From Actinomycetota bacterium (GTDB lineage: Bacteria > Actinomycetota > Actinomycetes > S36-B12 > GCA-2699445), in contig JAGQTY010000008.1 of NCBI GenBank assembly GCA_020438795.1, positions 62,236-112,523 of the forward strand: 50,288 nt of DNA, written 5' to 3'. The notes under the pieces were generated by a model that worked only from the letters and a program-made list of their open reading frames with translations, made no database searches and was not told the DNA's origin. The position numbers and the translations under genes were made by a program. This document shows, one piece after another, positions 9,497-16,595 of the stretch (positions are counted from its first letter, which is position 1; the number at the start of each line of letters is the position of its first letter).

Positions 9497-10156
9497 ATGA
9501 TGGAGAAAGATCCGGTTACCCAGCGGTCCCTGGAGTACGTCGTCGACGGGCTCGTGAATGATACCCACGGTCGCATCGACCGCGACGAGATCGCCAAGGT
9601 GGTGGACGAGGCCTACGAGGAGATCGCCGCGCAGGCGTCCCTCATCTCTTACATCCCGATCCTGACGCAGCGGCATGCCCGCGAGATGATCGAGGCCCGG
9701 CACCTGGACACGGTCGATCCGCCCAGCGATTTCACCAGAGTCCTCGTGTGCGGGCCGACCAACTCCGGGCGCACCCAGTGCGCGGCCGCTCTGATGCGCT
9801 TCTACGCACCCGGTCACGTGAAGGTGGTCTCGGCGGGTGATGTGGCCGCAGGAGAGATCAAGCCCGTCGTCAACCGCTACCTGCGCGAACGCGGCGTGCA
9901 ACTGACCGACTATCCCAAGCAGATCCGGCCGGAGTTCCTCAATGCGGCCGATCATGTTGTGGTGCTGGGTGGGGGCGCGGATGAACTCAACATCCCGGCC
10001 GGCAAGGACGTCGAGGTCTGGGACGGGTCCCGGCTCGCCGACCTGAACGACGACGACTCCCGGGCGGCGATCAGGGATATCGATCTGAAGGTGCGGGCAT
10101 TCCTGGAGCGCGTGCTTCCTGGGGTGGAGCTACCACCCACGGTGTTCAACCACTGA
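9497..10156 (+). CDS. Low-molecular-weight phosphatase/ArsC-like protein with three-helix N-terminal domain and degenerate active site
   Basis: The 219 residues divide into an N-terminal helical domain (about 1-68, the 'three-helix bundle' seen on actinobacterial arsenate reductases and LMW phosphatases) and an LMW-PTP-like domain (about 80-212). The P-loop reads VLVCGPTNSGRTQCAAAL. Members normally have C-x5-R, with Cys as nucleophile. Here the Cys (85) is six residues from Arg92, and the nucleophile position is Gly86. The later CGD..CP element and the Asp-Pro general acid are also absent (ADHVVVLGGGADELN; WDGSRLADL). The backbone is otherwise conserved, so it looks like a binding or regulatory relative rather than a pseudogene. 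Lying 37 nt after pstB, a role in phosphate homeostasis is an inference. Confidence 0.75.
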   Translation: MMEKDPVTQRSLEYVVDGLVNDTHGRIDRDEIAKVVDEAYEEIAAQASLISYIPILTQRHAREMIEARHLDTVDPPSDFTRVLVCGPTNSGRTQCAAALMRFYAPGHVKVVSAGDVAAGEIKPVVNRYLRERGVQLTDYPKQIRPEFLNAADHVVVLGGGADELNIPAGKDVEVWDGSRLADLNDDDSRAAIRDIDLKVRAFLERVLPGVELPPTVFNH

Positions 10157-10207
10157 CGAGTTGCCGCCGGCGCCTCAGAGCGTTCAGGGCCCCTGGTCGC
10201 TGGACGA

Positions 10208-11044
10208 CTACGGCGTCGGGATCGACTGACCGCCTGTCAGCCCTTTGGTCAGCTCCTGGGAATCGATGACCTGATCGCTCGGCGGTGCGGAGATGTCGGT
10301 CTCGACACCGAAGTCGTAGAAGCGCATCGTGACGACCGAGGACACCCCTGCGACCTTGCTCTCGGTCTTGATCTGCCGGATCCGGTTCTCATTGTCGATC
10401 CACACCGTCATGTCAGCCGCTGCGTTCTTCGGGACGGCGGTGCTCGTGACTCCCGAGTCGGCCAGCGCCTCGTCGAGGCTCATGGTCCCGGTGTACTTGG
10501 TGGTCTCCACGCCGTCCAGGGTCTCGGTGCCTGCCTCCTGGAGGTTGGCCATCTCCTTGAGGCTGTCGAGGCTCTGCTGGGGGTCGATGTCGGTGCCGGT
10601 CATCTCGCCGATATCGGTCTTGATCCATTTGTCCTCGGCGCCCGGGATCACGCCGGGCATCTTGACATACGAAGTCCCGCCGATGACGATCATCTCGGCC
10701 TTCTGGGTCCCCTCGAACAGGCCGCCGCTGATCTCCATCTGCATGCTCTGATCGTTGAAGTCGTAGGCACCCTCGAACTTGGCCGTCTGATCGGCCCCGG
10801 CACCGGTGGTGGTCATGGTGCCCGCCATCTTCGCCGACCCGCTCGCGGCGGTGTTCTGAGCCGCCTGTTCGATCTGGGCGGCGGCACCGGTGGCGGTCGC
10901 TGAGGCGACTGGATTGGATTCCGATGCGACGGGGTCCGGTGTGCTGGGTGCGGATCCCGAGCTGTTGCAGCCGGTGAGGATCAGTCCTGCGGCACCGAGT
11001 GCGGCAATGGACAAAACGGTGGCGCGACGCGATCTGGAGAACAT
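10208..11044 (-). CDS. LppX/LprG-like (LolA-fold) lipoprotein
   Basis: This 278-residue protein has a lipoprotein signal ending LILTGC (Cys26) and a low-complexity Ser/Pro/Asp tether. The rest resembles the actinobacterial LppX_LprAFG family: a helix with AAQIEQAAQNTAASGSAKMA, alternating beta-strands, and a typical ending YDFGVETDISAPP. Family members are half-barrels that hold acyl chains and move lipids or lipoglycans outside the membrane. The ligand here is unknown. The ATG lies exactly 6 nt after a TACAGT box, so the mRNA is probably leaderless. It converges on the phosphatase-like gene across 51 nt. Confidence 0.75.
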   Translation of the reverse strand: MFSRSRRATVLSIAALGAAGLILTGCNSSGSAPSTPDPVASESNPVASATATGAAAQIEQAAQNTAASGSAKMAGTMTTTGAGADQTAKFEGAYDFNDQSMQMEISGGLFEGTQKAEMIVIGGTSYVKMPGVIPGAEDKWIKTDIGEMTGTDIDPQQSLDSLKEMANLQEAGTETLDGVETTKYTGTMSLDEALADSGVTSTAVPKNAAADMTVWIDNENRIRQIKTESKVAGVSSVVTMRFYDFGVETDISAPPSDQVIDSQELTKGLTGGQSIPTP

Positions 11045-11050
11045 GCGACC

Positions 11051-11056
11051 ACTGTA
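11051..11056 (-). promoter_or_regulatory. Candidate leaderless -10 box (lipoprotein)
   Basis: On the - strand TACAGT is followed by 6 nt and then the ATG at 11044. No ribosome-binding site is visible. Confidence 0.5.
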
Positions 11057-11172
11057 CCTGTCGGGTCGCCAGCACGTCGCCGAACCTCTGCGAAGCTCGC
11101 CCGATCGGTTGCCGTCGCCGGGGCCCGATGATGGACGTGGCGGGCGCGGGCCGGCTGACCGAGCAGTGGGCC

Positions 11173-11178
11173 TATCAT
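11173..11178 (+). promoter_or_regulatory. Candidate leaderless -10 box (Dabb gene)
   Basis: TATCAT is followed by 6 nt and the ATG at 11185. This supports 11185 as the start, rather than GTG or ATG codons upstream in the same frame. Confidence 0.5.
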
Positions 11179-11184
11179 GGCGGG

Positions 11185-11472
11185 ATGATCCAGCACATCG
11201 TCTGCTTCCGGTTCACCGATCCCGCTGATACGCAGGAGGCCCGGACCAGACTCACTGGCCTCGCCGGGGTCGTTGCCGGCCTGGAGGACATCAAGGTGGG
11301 GACGAACTTCGCCGGCAGCCCGGGCTACCACCTGGGCCTGGTCTCGACGCACGCCGATCGTGAGGCGCTGGCCACCTACGCGGCCGATCCCGCTCACGTG
11401 GCGGTGCTGGACTGGCTGCGGCCACGACTGGCCGATCGCGTGGCCGTCGACTTCGAGGTGGCCGACCACTGA
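11185..11472 (+). CDS. Dabb (stress-responsive alpha/beta-barrel) family protein
   Basis: A 95-residue ferredoxin-like barrel. It begins MIQHIVCFRF, the typical Dabb N-terminal strand, and contains the conserved helix and YHLGLVSTHADREALATYAADPAHVAV segment followed by RPRLADRVAVDFEV. The proteins form dimers; a few are monooxygenases or polyketide cyclases, but most are uncharacterised. Start choice is supported by the leaderless promoter spacing. It converges on the NUDIX gene with only 7 nt between stops. Confidence 0.85.
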   Translation: MIQHIVCFRFTDPADTQEARTRLTGLAGVVAGLEDIKVGTNFAGSPGYHLGLVSTHADREALATYAADPAHVAVLDWLRPRLADRVAVDFEVADH

Positions 11473-11479
11473 AGCGGAC

Positions 11480-12373
11480 TCAGTCAAGCGAGTATCGCTC
11501 GGTCGCGATGACGCGCCACTTCCCCTTGCTCCGGCCTCTGTGCAGGACGATGTATTCGCCCATGGCCAGGGGCTCCTGAACCAGACCCTTGTCCACCCCG
11601 GCCAGGGACTGGATCGCGCTCATCATGTCGGGCAGTACCGGTCGGTGGCCACAGATCACGGCGGAGACCGGTCGCTCCGCAATCGCGCGGGTGCGGCGCA
11701 TGGCGGCCTTCGGATTCTTCTCGTGAGCATCCTCGTTGAGTGCCGGCAGGCTGACGACACGTTGCTTGCGGGCCTTTGCCACTGGCCGGACGGTCTCGGT
11801 GCACCGCACCCAGTCACTGGAGTAGATCTTCTCGGGATCGTAGGCCTCCAGAGACGCGACGAGTCGCTTGGCCTCGGCCACCCCGGCCTTGGACAACGGT
11901 CGCCCGGCGTCGGGACCCTTGAAGCTGCCCCGCTTGATCGAGGTGGTGTGGCGCAACAGGATCAGCGGGTCGGAGGCCGGCAGACTTGCCGCCTTCTTCA
12001 CGAACCTCACGTCACGGCGGTACGTGGTCCACTTGCGCACCTCCTTGACCGGCACCCAGCGGATTTCGTCCACCTCCTTGTTCGGCCGGAACGGCGACTG
12101 CTCTGCGACGGTGGCCGCCCAGTAGCGCACTTCCTTGGGCCGTCCTTCGACCTTGTACGTCTGCACCCCGAGCGGTACGCCGAGCCGGGGGCGCATGGAG
12201 GTCTCCTCCTCGCACTCCCGGGCGGCTGCCGCCGGCCATGCCTCGCCACTGTCGAGCTTGCCCTTGGGAAGCGACCAGTCATCGTGGCGCGGTCGATGCA
12301 CCAGGAGTGTCTCGAGGCCCGACTTACCTGCGCGCAGCAGCACCACTCCGGCGGCTTGGATGGGCCCGGCCAT
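11480..12373 (-). CDS. NUDIX hydrolase fused to a histidine-phosphatase (SixA-like) domain, MutT1-like
   Basis: The 297-residue protein has an N-terminal NUDIX domain with box G38-x5-E44-x7-R52-E-x2-E-E. The Gly near the end of the box is replaced by Ser (ETSM). A C-terminal histidine-phosphatase domain begins LLRHTTS (Arg141-His142). The same fusion is known in mycobacterial MutT1, which hydrolyses 8-oxo-GTP and diadenosine polyphosphates; by homology it would sanitise nucleotides or degrade ApnA. ATG 12373 overlaps the stop of the upstream CYTH-CHAD gene as TGATG. An earlier in-frame ATG at 12418 would overlap that gene by 46 nt and is less likely. Confidence 0.88.
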   Translation of the reverse strand: MAGPIQAAGVVLLRAGKSGLETLLVHRPRHDDWSLPKGKLDSGEAWPAAAARECEEETSMRPRLGVPLGVQTYKVEGRPKEVRYWAATVAEQSPFRPNKEVDEIRWVPVKEVRKWTTYRRDVRFVKKAASLPASDPLILLRHTTSIKRGSFKGPDAGRPLSKAGVAEAKRLVASLEAYDPEKIYSSDWVRCTETVRPVAKARKQRVVSLPALNEDAHEKNPKAAMRRTRAIAERPVSAVICGHRPVLPDMMSAIQSLAGVDKGLVQEPLAMGEYIVLHRGRSKGKWRVIATERYSLD

Positions 12374-13893
12374 CAGGTGTACTGGGTCTTCTTGTGGATC
12401 CGGACGATGGTCGGCCACAAACGCGTGAACTCCTCGCGCAGGGCCATCTCGTACTCGATCTCCTGGCCATAGAGCAGTCCGAGTGCGAATCCGCTGGCCC
12501 CGTCCACATCGGCGGCCATGGCCCGCAGTGTCATCTGGGCGACGTGAGCGTCCTGGTGGTCCCCGAGGATCTCGGTGACCGACTCCAGCGCTTTGACCAG
12601 TCGCTTGACGGGCTCCCCGAAGACTGGCTCGGCGGCTTCGGCGGAGTAGCGTGCCTTCTTGGCCGCGATCCGGGTCTCGTGCCAGGGAGTCGCCGCGCTG
12701 TCGATCCGCAGCTGCTTCACATCCCGGTTCAGCCGTTTCCAGGTCTTCTCCACCAGCGGCGGCAGCGCCTGCGAGCAGGGCTCAGCGGCGAGATCCGAGA
12801 GGCGGGGTTTGTTGACCGCGTCCACGAGCCGCACGAGCAGGTCCACATAGCGCTGGCTGCGCATCGCTGCCAGCGCATGCACCCGGGCATCGGTGAACTG
12901 CTGGCGCAGTGCAGCCTCAACGGCACTGTTGGCGAGGTCCGCCTCGTCAGGGGGAAGGACCGTGGCCCGTTCCTCGAGCCGCTCGATCATGACCTCGGTG
13001 TCGCGGATGCCGCTGAGCTCTCCCGCGATCCACTTGAGCTCGGTGCGCAGTTCGTTGGCCCACTCCTTGTCGAGCAGTGGCCGGAACGCCTGCAGCCCGC
13101 TGCGCAACCGTCGTGCTGCCACCCGCATCTGATGGACCGAGTCGGGAAGATCGCGGCGCACCCGCACGTCCTGGACCAGTATCCGGCCGACATGCTTGGC
13201 GAGCAACGCCCGGATCGCCTGGCTGGCGGGATCGGAAGGTGTGGCGTTCTCGACCTTCTCGACATCGGGGCGTCCCGTCGCCGCAGGGCCCAGCGCGGTC
13301 GCGGCCTTGGACTCCTTCGTGGGCTCGGCGCCGAGATCCACGAACGCATCCACGAGCCGGCTCAGGATGGCGGTGTTCTCCGAATCGACGGCCTCCACTT
13401 CGATCTCGCGGAATTTTGCCACCACCTCACGGCCGTCCAGCACCGATACGCGGTCATCGGTGAGCTCTACGACCGCGGTGCCGTCCTCGTCGGTCAGCAG
13501 GTAGGGGGCCCGCTTGTTCTTAAGCGTGGCCACGGGCACGAGTTTCTCCTCACGCACATGGGCCGTCACCAGGTCGGCGAGTTCATCCGGGACCTCACCG
13601 ATCTTGCCTGCACTCAGCGGCAACTGGATCTCGTCGCGGACCCCATCGCCTGCGGTGCCCACCGGCAGCTTCAGATGCCAGCCCGCGTCGTTGCCGCCCT
13701 CGCGGCGCCGCAGGGTGATACCTGCGCGGAAGAGTCTCAGGTCGGCGGTGTCGTGATAGACGGCAGTGAGATCCCTGGTCGGTTCCGCCTTCGCCTCTAC
13801 GATGCCGGGGAGTTCGCTCAGTTCCGGCAGCCGGAACAGGCCGTGTACGCGGAGCTTCCGTTCCACCTCCCTGACCGTGGTCGCCACAGACAT
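12373..13893 (-). CDS. CYTH and CHAD domain protein (polyphosphate-associated)
   Basis: The 506-residue protein has a CYTH domain (about 1-200) with the ExExK motif Glu9-Val-Glu11-Arg-Lys13, expected to bind metal and triphosphate. A CHAD domain (about 225-500) of His/Lys/Arg-rich helices follows, including VHQMRVAARRLRSGLQAFRPL. CHAD domains bind polyphosphate granules, and CYTH enzymes hydrolyse triphosphate or make cyclic AMP. The neighbourhood (pst, a MutT1-like enzyme) supports a role in polyphosphate metabolism. The ATG follows GAAGGGG, and a candidate -10 (TACACT on the - strand, 13941-13936) gives a leader of about 36 nt. It is cotranscribed with the NUDIX gene. The 166 nt between it and mshD hold no gene. 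Confidence 0.9.
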   Translation of the reverse strand: MSVATTVREVERKLRVHGLFRLPELSELPGIVEAKAEPTRDLTAVYHDTADLRLFRAGITLRRREGGNDAGWHLKLPVGTAGDGVRDEIQLPLSAGKIGEVPDELADLVTAHVREEKLVPVATLKNKRAPYLLTDEDGTAVVELTDDRVSVLDGREVVAKFREIEVEAVDSENTAILSRLVDAFVDLGAEPTKESKAATALGPAATGRPDVEKVENATPSDPASQAIRALLAKHVGRILVQDVRVRRDLPDSVHQMRVAARRLRSGLQAFRPLLDKEWANELRTELKWIAGELSGIRDTEVMIERLEERATVLPPDEADLANSAVEAALRQQFTDARVHALAAMRSQRYVDLLVRLVDAVNKPRLSDLAAEPCSQALPPLVEKTWKRLNRDVKQLRIDSAATPWHETRIAAKKARYSAEAAEPVFGEPVKRLVKALESVTEILGDHQDAHVAQMTLRAMAADVDGASGFALGLLYGQEIEYEMALREEFTRLWPTIVRIHKKTQYT

Positions 13894-14059
13894 CCCCTTC
13901 GGTCCAGGTCCTGTTCCCGCACAGGTCTCCTGCTCAGTGTAGGGAGCGGCGCGCAGTGATGTCGAAACGCGGGAGGCATCCGCGCCGGGTGGAGGAAGTC
14001 AGCCCGCCGGATCGCCGGATTGCCCGATATCGGCCTGCGGTGAAGCGGCGCTACGGCGC

Positions 14060-14962
14060 TCAGGAAGGGTCGGGCATGACGAGCCGGTCCCGGTCGACTA
14101 GGGCGAAATCTGCACTTCGGTAGAACTGCAACGCCCGTCGGTTCTCCCGCTCCACCCAGAGGTGACTCCGGGTCACACCCTGCGCGCGGATGTACCCCAG
14201 GCCGAGGTGCAGGAGTGCTGCCGCCAGTCCGCTGCCCCGCCAGCTGGGCAGCACTCCCAGCGCGTGCACTTCGCCGCTGATCCGGCCATGGAAGGGATTG
14301 GTACTGATCTTGACCCAGTGGAAGCCGACGATGCCTCCCGCTGCCTCCGCGATCAGCAAACCTTCCGGGTCGAACCACGGCGCGAGCAGTCGTTGCTGCA
14401 GATCCCCGGCGCTGATGCCTGCCTGGTCGGGAAGGTCGGCGAAGATCGCTGCGTTGGCCAGCAGCCAGGCGGCTGCGTCAGTCGGTCTGAATGGCCGAAT
14501 CTGTACATTGTGCTGGGCGTACGGTCCCGCCATCTGCTCAGGTCCGAGGTCGCGAGACAGAATCAGGAGCTCACGCCGCTCGGCCCCGCCGATGGTTGCT
14601 GCGGCTGACGCCTGGCCTTTGGCCCAGACTGTGGCGTGCGGGGCCCTCTCCAGCAGAGCCCTGATCAACGCCGGCACCGCACCGGGGGAGTCCGGACGGG
14701 CGGTGAGTTCCACCTGGTCGGTGCTGGGATCCAGGGCGGCGTATCCGTGGATGACTGGGGCACCCGTCGGCTGCTCCGAACCAGGAACGAGGCCGGACGG
14801 GTCAGGCGGGATCGCTTCGGCCAGCAGATGGAGATGGCCGGGCGAGGCCCACACAGCGTCGGTGAGCGCGTCACGTCCGCTGTGCTGCCGTTCGAGCGCA
14901 CTGATGAGCATCACCTGATACTGCTCGACGGGGGTCAGCTGCTGCGTGACCCGGACCTCCAT
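14060..14962 (-). CDS. mshD: Mycothiol synthase (GNAT acetyltransferase)
   Basis: MshD acetylates Cys-GlcN-Ins with acetyl-CoA, the last step of mycothiol biosynthesis. The 300-residue length and the tandem GNAT layout match. The C-terminal acetyltransferase half is well conserved: WLLANAAIFADLPDQAG, LLAPWFDPEGLLIAE, GFHWVKIST, GEVHALGVLPSWRGSGLAAALL (acetyl-CoA pyrophosphate loop), and SHLWVERENRRALQFYRS. The N-terminal half is diverged, as usual. ATG 14962 overlaps the glnR stop (TGATG). The frame stays open for 59 codons upstream, but that stretch is an Arg-rich shadow of glnR. Translational coupling to glnR is notable; whether nitrogen status affects mycothiol is not known from sequence. 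Confidence 0.88.
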   Translation of the reverse strand: MEVRVTQQLTPVEQYQVMLISALERQHSGRDALTDAVWASPGHLHLLAEAIPPDPSGLVPGSEQPTGAPVIHGYAALDPSTDQVELTARPDSPGAVPALIRALLERAPHATVWAKGQASAAATIGGAERRELLILSRDLGPEQMAGPYAQHNVQIRPFRPTDAAAWLLANAAIFADLPDQAGISAGDLQQRLLAPWFDPEGLLIAEAAGGIVGFHWVKISTNPFHGRISGEVHALGVLPSWRGSGLAAALLHLGLGYIRAQGVTRSHLWVERENRRALQFYRSADFALVDRDRLVMPDPS

Positions 14963-15678
14963 CAGCCGTCCACTGCCTGTTGCTCGTCCTCGCGGGCATC
15001 GTCGGCGATCTCCACGAACCGGTAGCCGACATTTCGCACGGTGCCGATCAGTGCCTCGTGCTCGAGGCCCAGTTTGGCGCGGAGCCGGCGCACGTGCACA
15101 TCCACGGTTCTTGTCCCGCCGAAGTAGTCGTAGCCCCACACCTCCTGGAGCAACTGGGCCCTGGTGAAGACGCGCCCGGAGTTCGCGGCCAGGTAGCGCA
15201 ACAGCTCGAACTCCTTGTACGTCAGGTCCAGCGGTTTCCCGGCCAGGGTGGCGGCATACGAGCTCTCATCGATCACGAGCTCGCCATGGCGGATGTGGTT
15301 TGGCGGATCCCCGGCCTCGCCACCGTCCTGATGCACGCGTCCGGATGCGATTCTGAAGCGGCACTCGATCTCGGCGGGCCCGGCGGAGTCCAGCAGGATG
15401 TCATCCATCCCCCAATCGTGCTGGATGGCTGCAAGGCCCCCCTCGGTGACGACCAGCACCATGGGCGCGTCAGCTCCGGTGGCCCGGATGAGGCGGCAGA
15501 GACTCCGCGCCTGCGGCAGTGAGTGGCGGCCATCCACGAGGATCAGGTCGTGAGGGGGCGCCTCTAGCAGCACCGACCCCTCCGCGGGAAGTACACGGAT
15601 GGAATGGGTGAGCAGTTCCACGGCAGGGAGCACCTCGGCTGCGGGTCCGTTCTGGGCCGTGAGCAGCAGCAGGCGCAT
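14962..15678 (-). CDS. glnR: OmpR-family orphan response regulator, GlnR type
   Basis: The 238-residue protein has a receiver-like domain (1-115) and a winged-helix DNA-binding domain (about 140-232, containing [20 protein letters not shown] and [17 protein letters not shown]). The receiver part has GlnR hallmarks: [30 protein letters not shown] with Asp49, and [10 protein letters not shown]. No histidine kinase lies beside it, in keeping with GlnR, which works as a dimer without classical phosphorylation and controls nitrogen assimilation. ATG 15678 is preceded by GGAGGAAG. It is divergent from the hydrolase at 15753 across 74 nt. Lying near pst, it is well placed for the nitrogen-phosphate cross-talk known in streptomycetes, which is an inference here. 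Confidence 0.88.
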   Translation of the reverse strand: MRLLLLTAQNGPAAEVLPAVELLTHSIRVLPAEGSVLLEAPPHDLILVDGRHSLPQARSLCRLIRATGADAPMVLVVTEGGLAAIQHDWGMDDILLDSAGPAEIECRFRIASGRVHQDGGEAGDPPNHIRHGELVIDESSYAATLAGKPLDLTYKEFELLRYLAANSGRVFTRAQLLQEVWGYDYFGGTRTVDVHVRRLRAKLGLEHEALIGTVRNVGYRFVEIADDAREDEQQAVDG

Positions 15679-15752
15679 GCTTCCTCCGCCGATCGTCGAG
15701 GCTCTGGCCTTAATCGGTCAAGTCACCTCTCGTCTTTTGAAAGGATACCCGT

Positions 15753-16595
15753 GTGTCCCGCTCAGCACGATCTCACAGACCGCGAACGGAGGTGGCCGAG
15801 GTCTACGGCCCGGGAGCACGGATGCGCTGGCTCATGACCCTCGACGGTGCCCGGGTGCGGGGCATGCACCTGGCCGAGAACGACAGCGACATTGCCGTGG
15901 TCATGATCCACGGCTTCAACGCCTCGCTGACCCGACCTCAGAACATCAGGGTCATCAACGGTTTCCGGAACGAGTTCGCCGTGGTGGCCGTGGAATTGCG
16001 CGGGCACGGCCACAGTCCGGGCCGTTCCACGCTGGGGGGCATGGAGATCATGGAGGTGCAGGCGGGGGTGGACTGGGCCCGGACGCTCGGGTATCGCAAG
16101 GTGGTCACGATCGGATTCTCGATGGGAGCGATGGCGGTCGTCCGGCACGCAGGCGTCCTTGACGGCGTGGACGCGGTCGTCTCGGTGAGCGCCCCGGCAT
16201 TCCACGGATACCGGGGGACGCCTCCCATGCGGATGCTGGCCTTCGGTGTGGAGCATCCCGTGGGACGCTTCGTCGTGCAGCACGTCTTCGGCACCCGGAT
16301 GATGGGGCCACCATGGCCCGATCCCTATCCCCTGCACCCCGCAGAGGCGGCCGAGCACATCCCTCCGACCCCGTTCCTGGTGCTGCACGGATTCGACGAT
16401 GCGTTCTTCCCCGATGAGCATCCCGAAGCCATCGTGAGAGGGGCGGCCATCGGAGCAGAGCTGGCCGGGGTCCCCGACAACACCGAGCTGTGGCGCGCCC
16501 ACTACGGCCACGCCGAGGTGGCACTGCCGCAAGCCGTGATGCGCAGCATCGGCTTCTGGATCCGGGGAGCTGTCTCAGCCGGGGCTGACGGCTGA
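15753..16595 (+). CDS. Alpha/beta hydrolase
   Basis: A 280-residue cytoplasmic hydrolase. The oxyanion motif is MIHGFNAS, the nucleophile elbow GFSMGAM (Ser), the acid Asp lies in HGFDDAFF, and the catalytic His in HYGHAEVAL. It resembles serine esterases and acyl hydrolases, but the substrate cannot be told. The first 20 residues are basic and poorly conserved in look, so the start is uncertain: the GTG at 15753 follows GAAAGGA by 7 nt, and GTG 15751 lies in another frame. The 3' end overlaps the convergent FUSC gene by 21 nt. Confidence 0.85.
   Translation: MSRSARSHRPRTEVAEVYGPGARMRWLMTLDGARVRGMHLAENDSDIAVVMIHGFNASLTRPQNIRVINGFRNEFAVVAVELRGHGHSPGRSTLGGMEIMEVQAGVDWARTLGYRKVVTIGFSMGAMAVVRHAGVLDGVDAVVSVSAPAFHGYRGTPPMRMLAFGVEHPVGRFVVQHVFGTRMMGPPWPDPYPLHPAEAAEHIPPTPFLVLHGFDDAFFPDEHPEAIVRGAAIGAELAGVPDNTELWRAHYGHAEVALPQAVMRSIGFWIRGAVSAGADG

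Noticed and set aside
12238..13959. 573-codon + strand open frame opposite the CYTH-CHAD gene
   Set aside because: The - strand frame has clear CYTH and CHAD motifs; the + frame is a GC-driven shadow rich in Arg, Gly and Leu.
14963..15139. Longer N-terminus for mshD
   Set aside because: The extra 59 residues are Arg/Pro-rich, overlap glnR and have no family support; the TGATG junction gives a better start.
16575..16595. 21-nt convergent overlap of the hydrolase and FUSC genes as a regulatory antisense pair
   Set aside because: Short 3' overlaps are common in compact genomes and nothing else suggests regulation.
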